64,000 bases of DNA from Bactericera cockerelli (GCA_024516035.1 CM044958.1:25682727-25746726), one strand, 5' to 3'. Shown: positions 21,930 through 31,440, counted from the stretch's first letter. Program-made: numbers and translations. Notes: a model not told the origin generated them from the sequence alone.

Positions 21930-24796
21930 CTTTATTACGTAGAACAAAAAGTATATGCAGTAGAACACAATGAAATATAAAGAAAAAACAAAAAGATTAA
22001 ACAAATATACAAGAAGGAAAAAAACAGAGAAATGTCCTACCTAAAGGGCGGGGTTATTGCCTGTGGCAATCTCTTCCACCATATCCCTCTGGAGAGATCC
22101 CGTTCCATTGTCGGCATTACTTGACTTGGGGCCACATTATAGCTAAATCAAAGTTCAGCTAAACCAGACACGCCCTCAAAATGGAGTTTCAACCAATCAC
22201 AGAGCATGATAGCCCGAGTTGAGGGATAGTGTCCACTTGATTAAATCCTATTCTGTTTTAATAATTCGGCCCTTAGAAACAGACCAGTGATGTAGACGAC
22301 AACTTGAACAACAACATAAGTATAAATAATATTTTGCACAAATCCAAGAGAATAGAACAGATAACATGTCTGTCCCTGTAGCTCAGTGGTAAAGGCGGCA
22401 CTCTGTGAATCCAGAGATTCCAGAGGTCGTGGGTTCGAAACCCAGCCGGGACATGACATGTTATCCTACCATTTGGGATTTTTACCACATAATAATCTGT
22501 CTTGGGCTTTACTGCTTTAATAATGGGACTTTTAATAGTCCTAATCTTAAACTTCAAGTAATGATATTTTTCGGTTCCAAGTGCGGTTAGCTTTTAGAGA
22601 AGGTGGGTTTTTAGTGGATGGAAATCCCACACCCCAGGATCTGGGTGTCTTTGAAAGATTTTTTCCTGCCTTCCACTAAAAAAAAAAAAAAAAAAAAAAA
22701 ATGGTCCTAATCGGGCAGTATAAATAAGACGATATTATTATTATTATTTTAGTGGTGGTTGACTATTATATTATTATTATTATTTTAGTGATGGTTGACT
22801 GCTATATTATTATTATTATTTTAGTGATGGTTGACTGTTATATTATTATAATTTTAGTGGTGGTTGACTATTGTATCAAATTCATGTTTGAATTATTTTC
22901 ACTACAGAAACAAGCGCGTCGTGTGTACGAGATCCTACGCCTTGGCGCCACCAACACGAGCAGCCCCCTCGAGTACAAGAAGTACAGACTCCTGGTGAAG
23001 AATAGACTCAACGCGCCGCATCAGGTACTGAGCCCCGCCCCCCCACACTGGTTTACCATGTAGGAGGCCCGGGTTCGAATCCCAGCCGGGTATAAGTATA
23101 AGTAGTGCTTTATTTAGACTGTGAGCGCAAGACAGGTAGTCCCATTATGCCAACAGTTTAACAAAGCACCTCTTTATTCATTTGAGTATAAATACAATGT
23201 AATAAAATAACAACAATTAGAGAGTAAAGATAATGAAAAACAAGAAAAGGAAATAATAGTGGAAGATAGTATAACAATAGTAGAAATTATGGTAGTTAAA
23301 AGAAAAGCAAAAAGAAAGTAGAAATCTAAATCTACCCTGGATGTACGACGGGGTAGTGTGGTACACTCATATAGTATCCCTCTTGACGCGAAATGCTTTA
23401 TTAGTAGGATGAATAATGATCGGATGTGACATTAGGGGGGAACAAAGAGACGTTTTTGTAATACCTTAAACGGCTCAAACTTTAAATTTACTCAATCTCA
23501 TAATATGTCTAAACTTTTAGCGTATCTCATAAATAAAACTCTACACAGGTAGTTAAAAAAACAAAATGGGTGAAAATTAAATAATATTTTCATTTTTATC
23601 CACTTCTTCTTCTTCTTCTCACCGAACCAAAAGCCATGACCGAACCACCGAACCAAAAGTCAGGATTTTTCAGTCTAGTCAAATAAAAAAAAGTGAATTT
23701 CAGTGACCAGGTCAGCTCCGGTCCGCTTCGTTCAAAGAAACCCCGCTTTTAGTTGAATTGTATTATGCGTAACAACACAAACAGTCATAATAAAATGGCA
23801 TGTTGTCTTTTGTATACGAAAATTTTAATGTATAAAAATACCCTAAACACTTCGCAACACAGCTTGGAGACTAGGTTTTTTTGGACAAACAGTGTTACGT
23901 TTTCAAGCAATCAGAAACAAGAAATATGTTCATGATGTTACTTTTCAAAACCCATAATATAATTAAACTCTTATATGTAGTTATAAACAATAAAAAGTTT
24001 CAACTTAAGCCAACGTTGAAAAGTTGGCTTGTTTTAAACCTTTTTCTTACCTGAACTTTTCTTTCTCTCTATTTGTGATCAACCATCGAGAGAACTTGGG
24101 CTTTCTCTTTATAAGCCATCAGCTCTTGCGAAACTGCAAGCTAGCCGGGAGAAGAAAGCCAGAGCCTGAAAAGACTCTTGCTTCAACACAACTTTACAAC
24201 TTACAACTTAAGTTGGCTTGTTCTGATTTCTGAACCTTTTTATTTCCTGAACTTTTCTTTCTCTTTATTTGTGATCAACCATCGAGAGAACTTGGGCTTT
24301 TTCTTTATAAGCCATTAGCTCTTGCGAAACTGCAAGCTAGCCGGGAGAAGGAAGCCAGAGCCTGAAAAGACTCTTGCTTCAACACAAATAACTATTCTTA
24401 CTCGTGGACTTACCGACCTCAGTAGCTTGATTGATAAAGCGGTGGACTTGTAACCTGGAGGTCGGTGGTTCAAGTCCCGGTTTCAGCAAAGATTTAGTAA
24501 AGCGAGTTTGAGTATATGTGACATCGCGAAAGTGATTAACACATGTATGATAACTTTAAAAAAAAAAAACTTTAAAAAAAACTTACTCGTGGACTTTCTG
24601 TTCCATTGTGTCACAGAAAGACGTGAACTACCAGAAGCGCCTGAACAAGGTTCTGAAGCCAGAGGAGATGCGGACGTTCTCTTGCGTGGACACGGAGCAG
24701 CAGAGGAAGGACAAGCTACACAGCGAGTACAAGGACCTGGAGAAGGCCTACCTCAGAGTCTTGGACCGAATCAACCACCATCCCTTCCACAACTAG
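13671..24796 (+). CDS. HAT1: Histone acetyltransferase type B catalytic subunit (HAT1), complete, nine exons
   Basis: Exons are 13671-13737, 14844-14919, 15738-15861, 16269-16409, 16669-16829, 17381-17607, 21172-21323, 22908-23024 and 24617-24796: 1245 bp, 414 residues, close to the usual HAT1 length. The enzyme acetylates newly made histone H4 at Lys5/Lys12 together with an RbAp46-type partner. The N-terminal half carries [17 protein letters not shown] and [20 protein letters not shown]. The GNAT core has [17 protein letters not shown], with the acetyl-CoA loop QGSGLG near residue 239, followed by [10 protein letters not shown], which holds the conserved catalytic Glu. The C-terminal helices include [16 protein letters not shown] and [12 protein letters not shown]. 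The exon 5 acceptor is uncertain: AGs end at 16660, 16664 and 16668, and only 16668 keeps frame with exon 4. Intron 6 holds a 31-bp array and a LINE. The stop codon is the seed of a 39-bp array. Confidence 0.95.
13951..14095 (+). mobile_element. tRNA-derived SINE family C, in HAT1 intron 1
   Basis: The tRNA-like head (accgacctcagtagcttgat... with B box 'ggttcaagtccc') is followed by the constant tail 'atttagtaaagtgagtttga...gtgattaacacaaatatgat'. Near-identical copies lie at 24412 and 55245. Confidence 0.88.
17625..17805 (+). repeat. AT-rich insertion between HAT1 exon 6 donor and its satellite array
   Basis: About 180 bp of T-rich then A-rich DNA ending '...caataaagtgtaaataaataaat' separates the true exon 6 donor (17608) from the 31-bp array. 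The composition resembles the 3' tails of the LINE fragments at 50283 and 63125, so this is probably an inserted retroelement tail. Confidence 0.5.
17806..18964 (+). repeat. 31-bp minisatellite of exon end plus 5' splice site, about 38 copies
   Basis: The unit 'cctcacgtgatcagcattac' + 'aggtgagatag' repeats the end of HAT1 exon 6 (coding HVISITG) with its donor GTGAG. I count about 38 units, mostly 31 bp, with 29-bp variants bearing 'gagagccacatg', the form found at the real exon. Between 18110 and 18560 the order 29-31-31 recurs, and a 'cagtatt' variant marks every sixth unit (about 182 bp). Nearly every unit keeps ACAG|GTGAG. Confidence 0.96.
18965..21045 (+). mobile_element. 5'-truncated jockey-type LINE with reverse transcriptase frame, in HAT1 intron 6
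   Basis: A 584-codon frame (19148-20902; extends upstream of the GTG at 19148) encodes a non-LTR reverse transcriptase. Motif A is [11 protein letters not shown]. Motif B is [13 protein letters not shown], where GxPQG is usual. Motif C is YADD in LYADDIKIY. The C-terminal thumb has the usual [18 protein letters not shown], and a short 3'UTR ends in poly(A) at about 21015-21043. No endonuclease domain is present, so the copy is 5'-truncated, as is normal for LINEs. It inserted beyond the last unit of the 31-bp array, same strand as HAT1. Confidence 0.9.
21324..21895. other. HAT1 intron 7, unique part
   Basis: AT-rich intronic DNA. A short frame at 21676-21882 (ending [13 protein letters not shown]) resembles the C-terminal cysteine region of LINE ORF2 but is too short to assign. 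Confidence 0.35.
21896..22090 (-). mobile_element. LINE 3' end fragment, minus strand
   Basis: A T-run at 21898-21925 is the poly(A) tail read from the other strand. It is followed by 'cctaaagggcggggttattgc' and 'ggcaatctcttccacc'. The same 3' block occurs at about 40210-40390 (minus), 50240-50430 (plus) and 62020-62075 (plus). Confidence 0.7.
22371..22748 (+). mobile_element. tRNA-derived SINE family B, interrupted by a small retroposed insert
   Basis: The tRNA-like head 'gtccctgtagctcagtggta' and B box 'gggttcgaaaccc' are followed by the tail 'cctaccatttgggattttta'. The tail is split after 'gtcctaatc' (22538-22546) and resumes at 22713 'gggcagtataaataag'. Uninterrupted copies at 25034 and 51494 confirm the join. 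Confidence 0.9.
22547..22703 (+). mobile_element. Short poly(A)-tailed retroposed insert with 9-bp target duplication
   Basis: About 157 bp, ending in an A-run (22677-22701), sits between two copies of 'gtcctaatc' (22538-22546 and 22704-22712). This is the mark of LINE-mediated retroposition. The source RNA is not recognised. Confidence 0.85.
22740..22875 (+). repeat. Tandem repeat of about 40 bp just upstream of HAT1 exon 8, about 4 copies
   Basis: The unit 'ttattattattattttagtg' + 'atggttgactgctata' occurs four times. Each copy carries 'ttattttag', which looks like a 3' splice site, and the array ends about 35 bp before the real acceptor of exon 8 (22907). Confidence 0.85.
23045..23100 (+). 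mobile_element. tRNA-derived SINE fragment in HAT1 intron 8
   Basis: Only the B-box region remains: 'cccgggttcgaatcccagcc', followed by 'gggtataagtataag'. It begins about 20 bp after the exon 8 donor. Confidence 0.55.
23101..24000. other. HAT1 intron 8, unassigned
   Basis: Intronic AT-rich DNA. A decayed duplicated phrase 'accgaaccaaaag' occurs at about 23624 and 23650. No exon is seen. Confidence 0.35.
24003..24387 (+). repeat. Tandem duplication, period about 192 bp
   Basis: Two copies of a block running from 'agttggcttgtt' through 'gatcaaccatcgagagaact' and 'gcaagctagccgggagaag' to 'gactcttgcttcaacacaa' lie head to tail in HAT1 intron 8, about 95 percent alike by eye. Confidence 0.9.
24412..24581 (+). 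mobile_element. tRNA-derived SINE family C with 15-bp target duplication, 20 bp before HAT1 exon 9
   Basis: The head 'accgacctcagtagcttgat' and B box 'ggttcaagtccc' are flanked by CTTACTCGTGGACTT at 24397-24411 and again at 24582-24596. Exon 9 begins at 24617, so the insertion lies in the 3' splice-site region of intron 8. Confidence 0.93.
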
Positions 24797-25790
24797 GTAT
24801 ACCACAGAATCAACCACCATCCCTTCCACAACTAGGTATACCACAGAATCAACCACCATCCCTTCCACAACTAGGTATACCACAGAATCAACCACCATCC
24901 CTTCCACAACTAGGTATACCACAGAATCAACCACCATCCCTTCCACAACTAGGTATACCACAGATCAACCACCATCCTTCCACAATAGATACACAGAATC
25001 AACCACCATCCCTTCCACAACTAGGTATACCACAGTCTGTCCCGGTAGCTCAGTGGTAAAGGCGGCACTCTGTGAATCCAGAGAATCCAGATGTCGTGGG
25101 TTCGAAACCCAGCCGGGACATGACAAGTTATCCTCCCATTTGGGATTTTTACCACATAATAATATGTCTTGGGCTTACTGCTGGAATAATGGGACTTTAA
25201 TAGTCTTAATCGCACAGTGTAAATAAGGCGATATTATTATTATTCCACAGAACCAACCACCATCCCTTCCACACTGGTATACCACAGAATCAACCACCAT
25301 CCCTTCCACAACTAGGTATACCACAGAACAACCACCATCCCTTCCACAACTAGGTATACCACAGAATCAACCATCTCTTCCACAACTAGGTATACCACAC
25401 AAAAACGCAAACCACCATCCCTTCCACAACTAGGTATACCACAGAACCAACCACCATCCCTTCCACAACTAGGTATACCACGAATCAACCATCTCTTCCA
25501 CAACTAGGTATACCACAGAACCAACCACCATCCCTTCCACAACTAGGTATACCACAGAATCAACCATCTCTTCCACAACTAGGTATACCACAAAACCAAC
25601 CATCATCCCTTCCACAACTAGGTATACCACAGAACCAACCACCATCCCTTCCACAATTAGGTATACCACAGAACCAACCACCATCTCTTCCACAACTAGG
25701 TATACCACAGAACCAACCACCATCTCTTCCACAACTAGGTATACCACAGAACCAACCACCATCCCTTCCACAACTAGGTATAGCACTCTG
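24762..25790 (+). repeat. 39-bp minisatellite seeded at the HAT1 stop codon, about 20 copies
   Basis: The unit 'accaccatcccttccacaac' + 'taggtataccacagaatca' begins with the last codons and TAG stop of HAT1 (HHPFHN-stop, 24796) and runs into the 3'UTR. A SINE (25034-25245) splits it. The period is 39 bp = 13 codons, which leaves long repetitive frames open on both strands. Each unit holds AG|GTATAC and CCACAG, i.e. donor-like and acceptor-like sites. Confidence 0.95.
25034..25245 (+). mobile_element. tRNA-derived SINE family B inside the 39-bp array
   Basis: It starts 'tctgtcccggtagctcagtg', has the B box 'gggttcgaaaccc' and ends 'gcgatattattattatt'. 'ccacag' on both sides (25030-25035 region and about 25246) is probably the short target duplication. 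Confidence 0.88.
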
Positions 25791-26969
25791 CATAGCGAGC
25801 ACTTAGCGAAATGGGGAAGTGTATATATTTCTTGATTTCCAACTTTACCATTTATTTTTCGAGAAGGAGTGGTTCATGTAAAAAAATTGATCATCACACA
25901 CTTCAGTAAACCAAAAATATTCTCCTGTCCAAAAGTTTGATTTGGGTCGACATTCTCTTCCTATTTATAGCTCCTCATAAGTTTCTTTCTCATGAAACTA
26001 AAAAACCAGTTGCAAAAGAAAGTCGCCTTTAAATACGTTTCTAGCCACAGGATCTTTGAGTTTATCGTGCCATTTCTTTTCTAATTTGAAATGGGATTTG
26101 TCCCCAGAAGAGCCCCTACGCCAGTACTTTGCAATACACTGTCACCCCGCCCCCTTGTGCATACAAAAGAAATTCCTGCTGCGCTCAACCCCTATTGCTA
26201 GGATAATCTACGTGGGTGTTGTTGTGTCCATCATTGTAATGTCATGTTATAAAATCCCAAGTTATAACACTGAAAAGTACAGTAACTTCTATTTCACGTT
26301 TAATAACAATTCGTTGCCAATAATGATTGAATTAATGTAAAAAAAGTGGAAGATCCAGTGGCATAATCATATGATCAGTAGTTCCGACTGATGAGTCATG
26401 AATGTTTTATGTTACAAGTGTCTGGTATTGTACTTTTTCCGTCGCTGTAGTATAAAGCCTCAAGTAGGAATGAAATGTTTTTATTTTATTTATTGTGAAC
26501 GGTCATATTCATTAAAATGTAAGTAATAACTTTCAAAATTGCAACGTTTTAACGCTAATGATAATGTAATGTTGTTAACTTAGGCTCTGAGGTCATATGA
26601 GTTCAATTACGTATTTATAAATACAATTAATCTGCCTATAAATCGGAGCCCTCATCTTGTTGAAATCAATTTTCTCTCATCAACGAAAAAGCTTAGGAAA
26701 AGAAATCAATACTGTAAAACTTGTTCGTTTTTAGTGTTAATATAATTTCGTTATTTATTTTATAGTGAGAGAATAAAAAAAAAAAAAAAAAAATCAAAAT
26801 TTTGCCTGTATTCCTCTATGTTCATTAAAGTCCTCATTGAGATTATTATTTGATTTTACATTTGAAATTTGCCAATGATTGATTATAAAACACATTGCTC
26901 ATTTATTTTACAAAACATCAACTTGGGTATTTTTTATTTCTTTTTATTCCATCTTGAAAGTTCTCTCTA
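25791..26969. other. HAT1 3' flank, no gene seen
   Basis: AT-rich intergenic DNA with an A-run at 26776-26793. A 94-codon frame at 26056-26340 has no recognisable content. Confidence 0.35.
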
Positions 26970-27137
26970 CAGGGTGTCCCACAATCAGATGCAATTATTT
27001 TAAGTGCATTTATGTCATGGACTATCAAATAAGCTGAAGTTGCAGTGGGGTATTTCGCTTTGTTAAAAAGTTCTGGATAGTCCATGAGGTGCCAAACCTA
27101 CCCTTAAAATATTTGCACCTAATCCTGGGACACTTTG
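26970..27137. mobile_element. MITE with CAGGGTGTCCCA-type ends
   Basis: The left end 'cagggtgtcccacaatcaga' and the right end 'cctaatcctgggacactttg' are imperfect inverted copies, with 'atattttaagtgca'-like blocks mirrored inside and 'tggactatc/gatagtcca' nearer the centre. Confidence 0.7.
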
Positions 27138-28599
27138 AATTAAGTCATCAGGATGCATGCGCACCTCGCTGGTTTTAAGCCCATTGGAGATTAAAATTCA
27201 AGTGTTAATTTTGGAATCCCGCACTGGCTAAAAAATTCTTAGTATGTCAAGCTTGTTTATACTTTTAAATTTACTGAAAATTGTATCTACCAAGTTTTAC
27301 TGTTTAACGAACTAAAATCTGCGGTATAACAGCTTTATTCTCATAGATGAAGGTTGGTAACATGTTACTTTTTTCGTCACTTTGCCCTTATAAACGTATA
27401 ACGTCGGTATTACTTAAGACACGCCATAAGCAAGGAAGTTTTGATAGTCCCTATAACCAAATAAAGTATAATGTTTTAATTAAAACTTTTGAAAGAAACA
27501 AATCACGTGCTGAAATTCAGATTAAGCCAGGGTATGGATAGTAGGGAGTTAGGAAGGACAGAATTTTAATCCCAGTGAGTAAAATAAAATCTTAAGTGAC
27601 TCAAGTGGGCCGGAAATGCCAGCCTCACGTGTTTGAATGGAATAGAATTTTTGTCGAAAAGTCTGCCCCAACCCGGAGTCGAACTCGGGAACTCTGGACT
27701 ACTGGCAGTAGTCATAACTATTACGCCACGGAGGCTCAAACCTCTCTCATACACGATATAAATGTTGTTATTACTTTAAAATCTCACCCATCCCCCCCTA
27801 TGGAAGCGAATCCTCGATCATGTATGACACCTAGAGATGCTATAGCAACCTTTATATATTAGTTTTTATTGAATTGTGTCCTAGCAACCTATCTGTGATT
27901 GTAGACCTGAGATAACAACTTGGGTACTCAAACGCTCTCACTACTATCTCCATCTGAGTACATGCGAGGTTTCAGTAAACAACATTTTCAATTAAAACTT
28001 GTTATCTAGTTTTATTGATTCGTGCTCCTTGCTCCAGTGCCAGGCAGTGACAGGTCGGGAATGCCTCTCGGGAAATTTACTCTCTACATTGACTAGGTTG
28101 TCTTGCCTAGCGAACATCGGTTGACATGTACTGCTAAAAGACTCAATCATAAATCGCATTTTAAATTCTAAAATACCTACAATTTAGCGCATTACAATCT
28201 TGATTTTTTGTGTTAAATTAATAAATCACAAATGTGTGTGGCGCTATGGACAATATATTGTCGATTTAAATTACTATTTTTGTTGTGGGTGTAGTAAATA
28301 CTAAATCGTAGTAAAGTAAATAATAGGTGTTGTAAAATTACTAGGAAATAATAACATGACTGTTGCTCATTCATTGAAAAATCTAGTGTTCTATAAGTTC
28401 TAAAACAATTTCTCAAAAGCACTTAACTCTAAACAACAATTTTATCATATATAAAAAAAAATTATCATTATTAAATAGGGCGGAAGACATGTTGTTGCGA
28501 TGGCGGATTAAACTCCACCGACTTTTATCCATAAAACTCAGGTAGGACGACAAACAGTTTGCTAAAAACAATCGTGTGCTCCACTCCCTACTCGACAAA
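27138..28599. other. Intergenic stretch with a minus-strand tRNA-like SINE relic
   Basis: At 27605-27745 the minus strand reads 'gagcctccgtggcgtaatag...gagttcgactccgggt', a tRNA-like head with B box and therefore a SINE relic. The rest shows no exon. Confidence 0.45.
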
Positions 28600-29487
28600 A
28601 TGATGAAACGTCGATTCAAAAAAGTGATGAGCTATTTCTTTAACTTCGACAGCATCAACACGCCCAGAAAGAAATCTCGCAAAGCCGCGGCCCCCGGCGG
28701 AACGTCACGTGATCACCTGGAGAGCGAGTCCCAGTATGTCATTCGTAAGCTGAGCGAGGGCAACTCTACACCGCGGGAGAACGTGTCTTTCTCCCGGTAC
28801 ACCCCGCTGCCACGCATCGGTGAAACGGTGGAGAATAAACCGCAGCAGCGTCACGACGCAATGGCCACTGGGCACGGTGACACGCCTGCCTCTCACATCA
28901 TCACGTACAAGTTCTCACCGGTACGTGTTCACGTGCCGCCCAAAGTGTCCTATCAGCTGTCCCCGCTGCCTGCGGGCGACCACTCTGCAGACAGAGAGAG
29001 GGCGTTCAACCCAGCAAGAGACAGACCAGATACCCGCTCGAAGGAGAGTTTCGATGAGCACTCAAATCAGAAAATAGACGACCTCGCAAAAGAGTGGCGT
29101 GGTAACAAATCAAAAGAAAGAACAAACAACCGCTCGAGAGATTGGCTGAGTAATGAATCAAGAGAAACAAACGAGCATACCTCCCTCGCCCGACCCCGGC
29201 TGAAGAGACAAGGAACCTACGTGGTGAGGGAGCCTGTGTTCATCAAGGGGAACTTCCTGGAGTACTTGAGACACAACGACAACATGGTGACGACACGCGT
29301 GCACCGCCGGGAGAAAAAGTCTAGAAGTACGTCGAAGCGAAATGGCAATGCTCCCAAGCACAGTGTTGCCAAAGTGAGCAACTCAAAGCAGAGGCTGAAT
29401 GAAGTGAAGGCGAACTTCAAGAGACAGCAGGAGGAGTTGAGAGCCAGGGCGCATGCGCAGGAGCAAGGGTTCTGGTTGGAGCTCTAG
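28600..29487 (+). CDS. Single-exon orphan protein, basic and low complexity
   Basis: The first ATG at 28600 opens 295 codons; the frame also extends upstream through a GTG. Base composition is much richer in G+C than the flanks, with many synonymous C/G third positions, which argues for a real gene. The protein starts MMKRRFKKVMSYFFNFDS, then is hydrophilic and rich in Arg, Ser, Asp and Asn, with a central run of R/K-E/D-S repeats (about residues 135-195). A conserved-looking patch TYVVREPVFIKGNFLEYLRH (about 208-227) follows, then a basic, coiled-coil-prone C-terminus (SKQRLNEVKANFKRQQEELR). No signal peptide, transmembrane segment or known domain is recognised. A nuclear or cytoskeletal role is conceivable but unsupported. 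Confidence 0.7.
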   Translation: MMKRRFKKVMSYFFNFDSINTPRKKSRKAAAPGGTSRDHLESESQYVIRKLSEGNSTPRENVSFSRYTPLPRIGETVENKPQQRHDAMATGHGDTPASHIITYKFSPVRVHVPPKVSYQLSPLPAGDHSADRERAFNPARDRPDTRSKESFDEHSNQKIDDLAKEWRGNKSKERTNNRSRDWLSNESRETNEHTSLARPRLKRQGTYVVREPVFIKGNFLEYLRHNDNMVTTRVHRREKKSRSTSKRNGNAPKHSVAKVSNSKQRLNEVKANFKRQQEELRARAHAQEQGFWLEL

Positions 29488-31196
29488 GCCATGTTGCCAA
29501 ACGCTAGTTATTTCTTTTTTTACTTCAGCACTTTCGCCAATGTTCTGGTAAATATTTTAGACAGATTCATACGCTCTTAATGTGGTTTTCATTAGAAAGC
29601 TATCCAATAATACTTAGAAATATATTTTAAAGGCGATCTCTTCAAGTTGGACCAGTTGAACGCTGCCTAGTATTGATATTTTCCACTCAAGTAATGGTAG
29701 ATGTTATATATTTATAAGCTTAAAATTAGCTACCAATTTGTATGCCTTTTTGAAATATTTTTCTGAAGTAGATTGATCAATAATTTAAGGAAGGGGGTGG
29801 ATTCTCATAAAATTTCGCTATCTGTTACCGTAACGGATGTGGAAATAGACCCTTAACTGGTCGGTTAGGTTAGGGAAATAAACAGACACACCTACCTAAT
29901 GCATCATTTGATGTGAGATTTATAATGTACAGGGTGATCTGATTCGGAGATCATCAATTAAATTTCCAATACATTAAAAAATCTGGTGTGACATCACACG
30001 ACTTTCCTTATCCCCCGAAAATAAGTCCGCTACTCTTGACTCAACGGAGTCAACGGTAACAGATAGCAAAAAATATTGCCAAATTTGTAATCAGCGCCTC
30101 AAAATCATTGGATTGGATATTACACAACCCCCATCTAGGATGAATAATAAAAAAATTAGTCTGAGCCGTAAATACCGGTAAATTGGGGCCGAGGTCCAAA
30201 AAGTTCAAGAAATGATCAGAATAGATCCCTATTATTTTTTTATTTGTAAGAAAAAGTTGTTCCTATAAATTTTTCGGATCTCTTATCGTTTAGCCAGAAC
30301 CGCCAAATGATTTTATCGGAAAGTTTCGTGTCTTAAAGGAAATCATGCTTCAGACCATGCTCAGACGGCGTTTTCTGTTCATAAATACGGCTGTAAGACT
30401 CTAAGAGATATAGTATTAGATAACTATATTTAAGATCTATTTTTTGTTGTTGTGAATAAATGAACGCTCATTTTGTGAATTTATTATAATAGTTTTTAAT
30501 CTATTGTATTTTACACTGAAAAATAGGCTATTACCGGAGTCACAGAAGACAACGTAACTTTTTTCGTACTTTCGTTCTGAGCAGTCATTCAATCTGAGCA
30601 GAGTCATGTGTATTGTTAATTGTTATTCATATAATAAATAAGAAACTACTATAGGTACATACATCAGTAATATTGGACTGATTTGAGTGTAGGTAATATA
30701 TCAATGTAAAATAGTAAAATGAATATAAAGCTGGACCCAAAATAGATGTCAGAACTTTTTGGGTGCAGAATATTTATACCACCAAATGGTTTTTTTTTGA
30801 GAAATGGAAAATAATTACGTATATCCCCATTTGTAATGAAGAGACGACCACTGTAGGAACCTGGAAAGCGTGATTCCACTCTACGATAAACACCATTTAA
30901 ATTCATAGGCCCTTGTTTGCTGCTGAGCTCTAAAATAGTAATATGTAATTTCGGAATTTATTTTTATGCACATAATTATTTTATTATGCCTATAAGTCTT
31001 AATGCTGAACAAAATACGTTAAAAGACTCAAGTCATTATTAAGGTAGGTAGGTATAGTATATTTTTTTTATCGGATCATATTATTACCTATACTTAATTA
31101 CAATAGTAAGCTTGAAATTCAATCTTTCTTACATAAAAAATATAGCTGTCTTAAACATAATTATCACAGTGAAGTCTATTTCTAGCTGAAGAGAAG
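29488..31196. other. Intergenic stretch with dispersed repeat
   Basis: At 29931 'acagggtgatctgattcgg' is a CAGGGTG-type element end. At 29936-30135 lies the repeat family also seen at 8305 and 61885. A minus-strand frame at 30664-30906 (SRFPGSYSGRLFITNGDIRN) is unrecognised and not called. Confidence 0.45.
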
Positions 31197-31424
31197 TTAC
31201 TCGCCGCACGGTTTCTGAGCCAACTGTTCCTCTAGTTCGGGGTCTACAGGTTCGATGTACGGTCCCCGCTCCGGTTTGTAGCAGATCTCTGGTTTGCCAT
31301 CTTTCTTGTTGACGGATTCAACGTAAGCGCCAATAGAGTAAGTGTTAACCGGTCGGTGAATTAGGAACATAAAGTTAACACTTATTAGAAGAAAAGTAAT
31401 CCAGACAGATTTTATGAAGAACAT
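31197..31424 (-). CDS. Small secreted or signal-anchored protein, 75 residues
   Basis: ATG at 31424, stop at 31197. Residues 5-23 (KSVWITFLLISVNFMFLIH) form one hydrophobic segment, either a signal peptide or a type II anchor. The rest is polar and acidic (PYIEPVDPELEEQLAQKP) with two cysteines. Immediately upstream the minus strand reads TTTTTAATTTCAG|AGGG, a good 3' splice site at 31440, so a non-coding first exon is likely further upstream (higher coordinate). I recognise no family. An alternative is a chance frame, but signal segment, splice site and codon use together favour a gene. Confidence 0.55.
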   Translation of the reverse strand: MFFIKSVWITFLLISVNFMFLIHRPVNTYSIGAYVESVNKKDGKPEICYKPERGPYIEPVDPELEEQLAQKPCGE

Positions 31425-31440
31425 TTTCTTTTCCCTCTGA

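Noticed and set aside
22377..22455. Functional tRNA gene
   Set aside because: The tRNA-like block recurs with the same non-tRNA tail at 25034 and 51494, so it is a SINE head. The same applies to 13951, 24412, 55245, 39918 and 48418.
24508..25059. 183-codon frame with 13-residue repeats across HAT1 exon 9
   Set aside because: It is out of frame with HAT1 and starts in intron 8; openness results from the 39-bp period.
28576..28599. Start of the orphan gene at 28576
   Set aside because: That codon is GTG; the first ATG is 28600.
30664..30906. 80-codon minus-strand frame
   Set aside because: Contains a plausible-looking stretch (SRFPGSYSGRLFITNGDIRN) but no family, splice site or composition signal I can defend.
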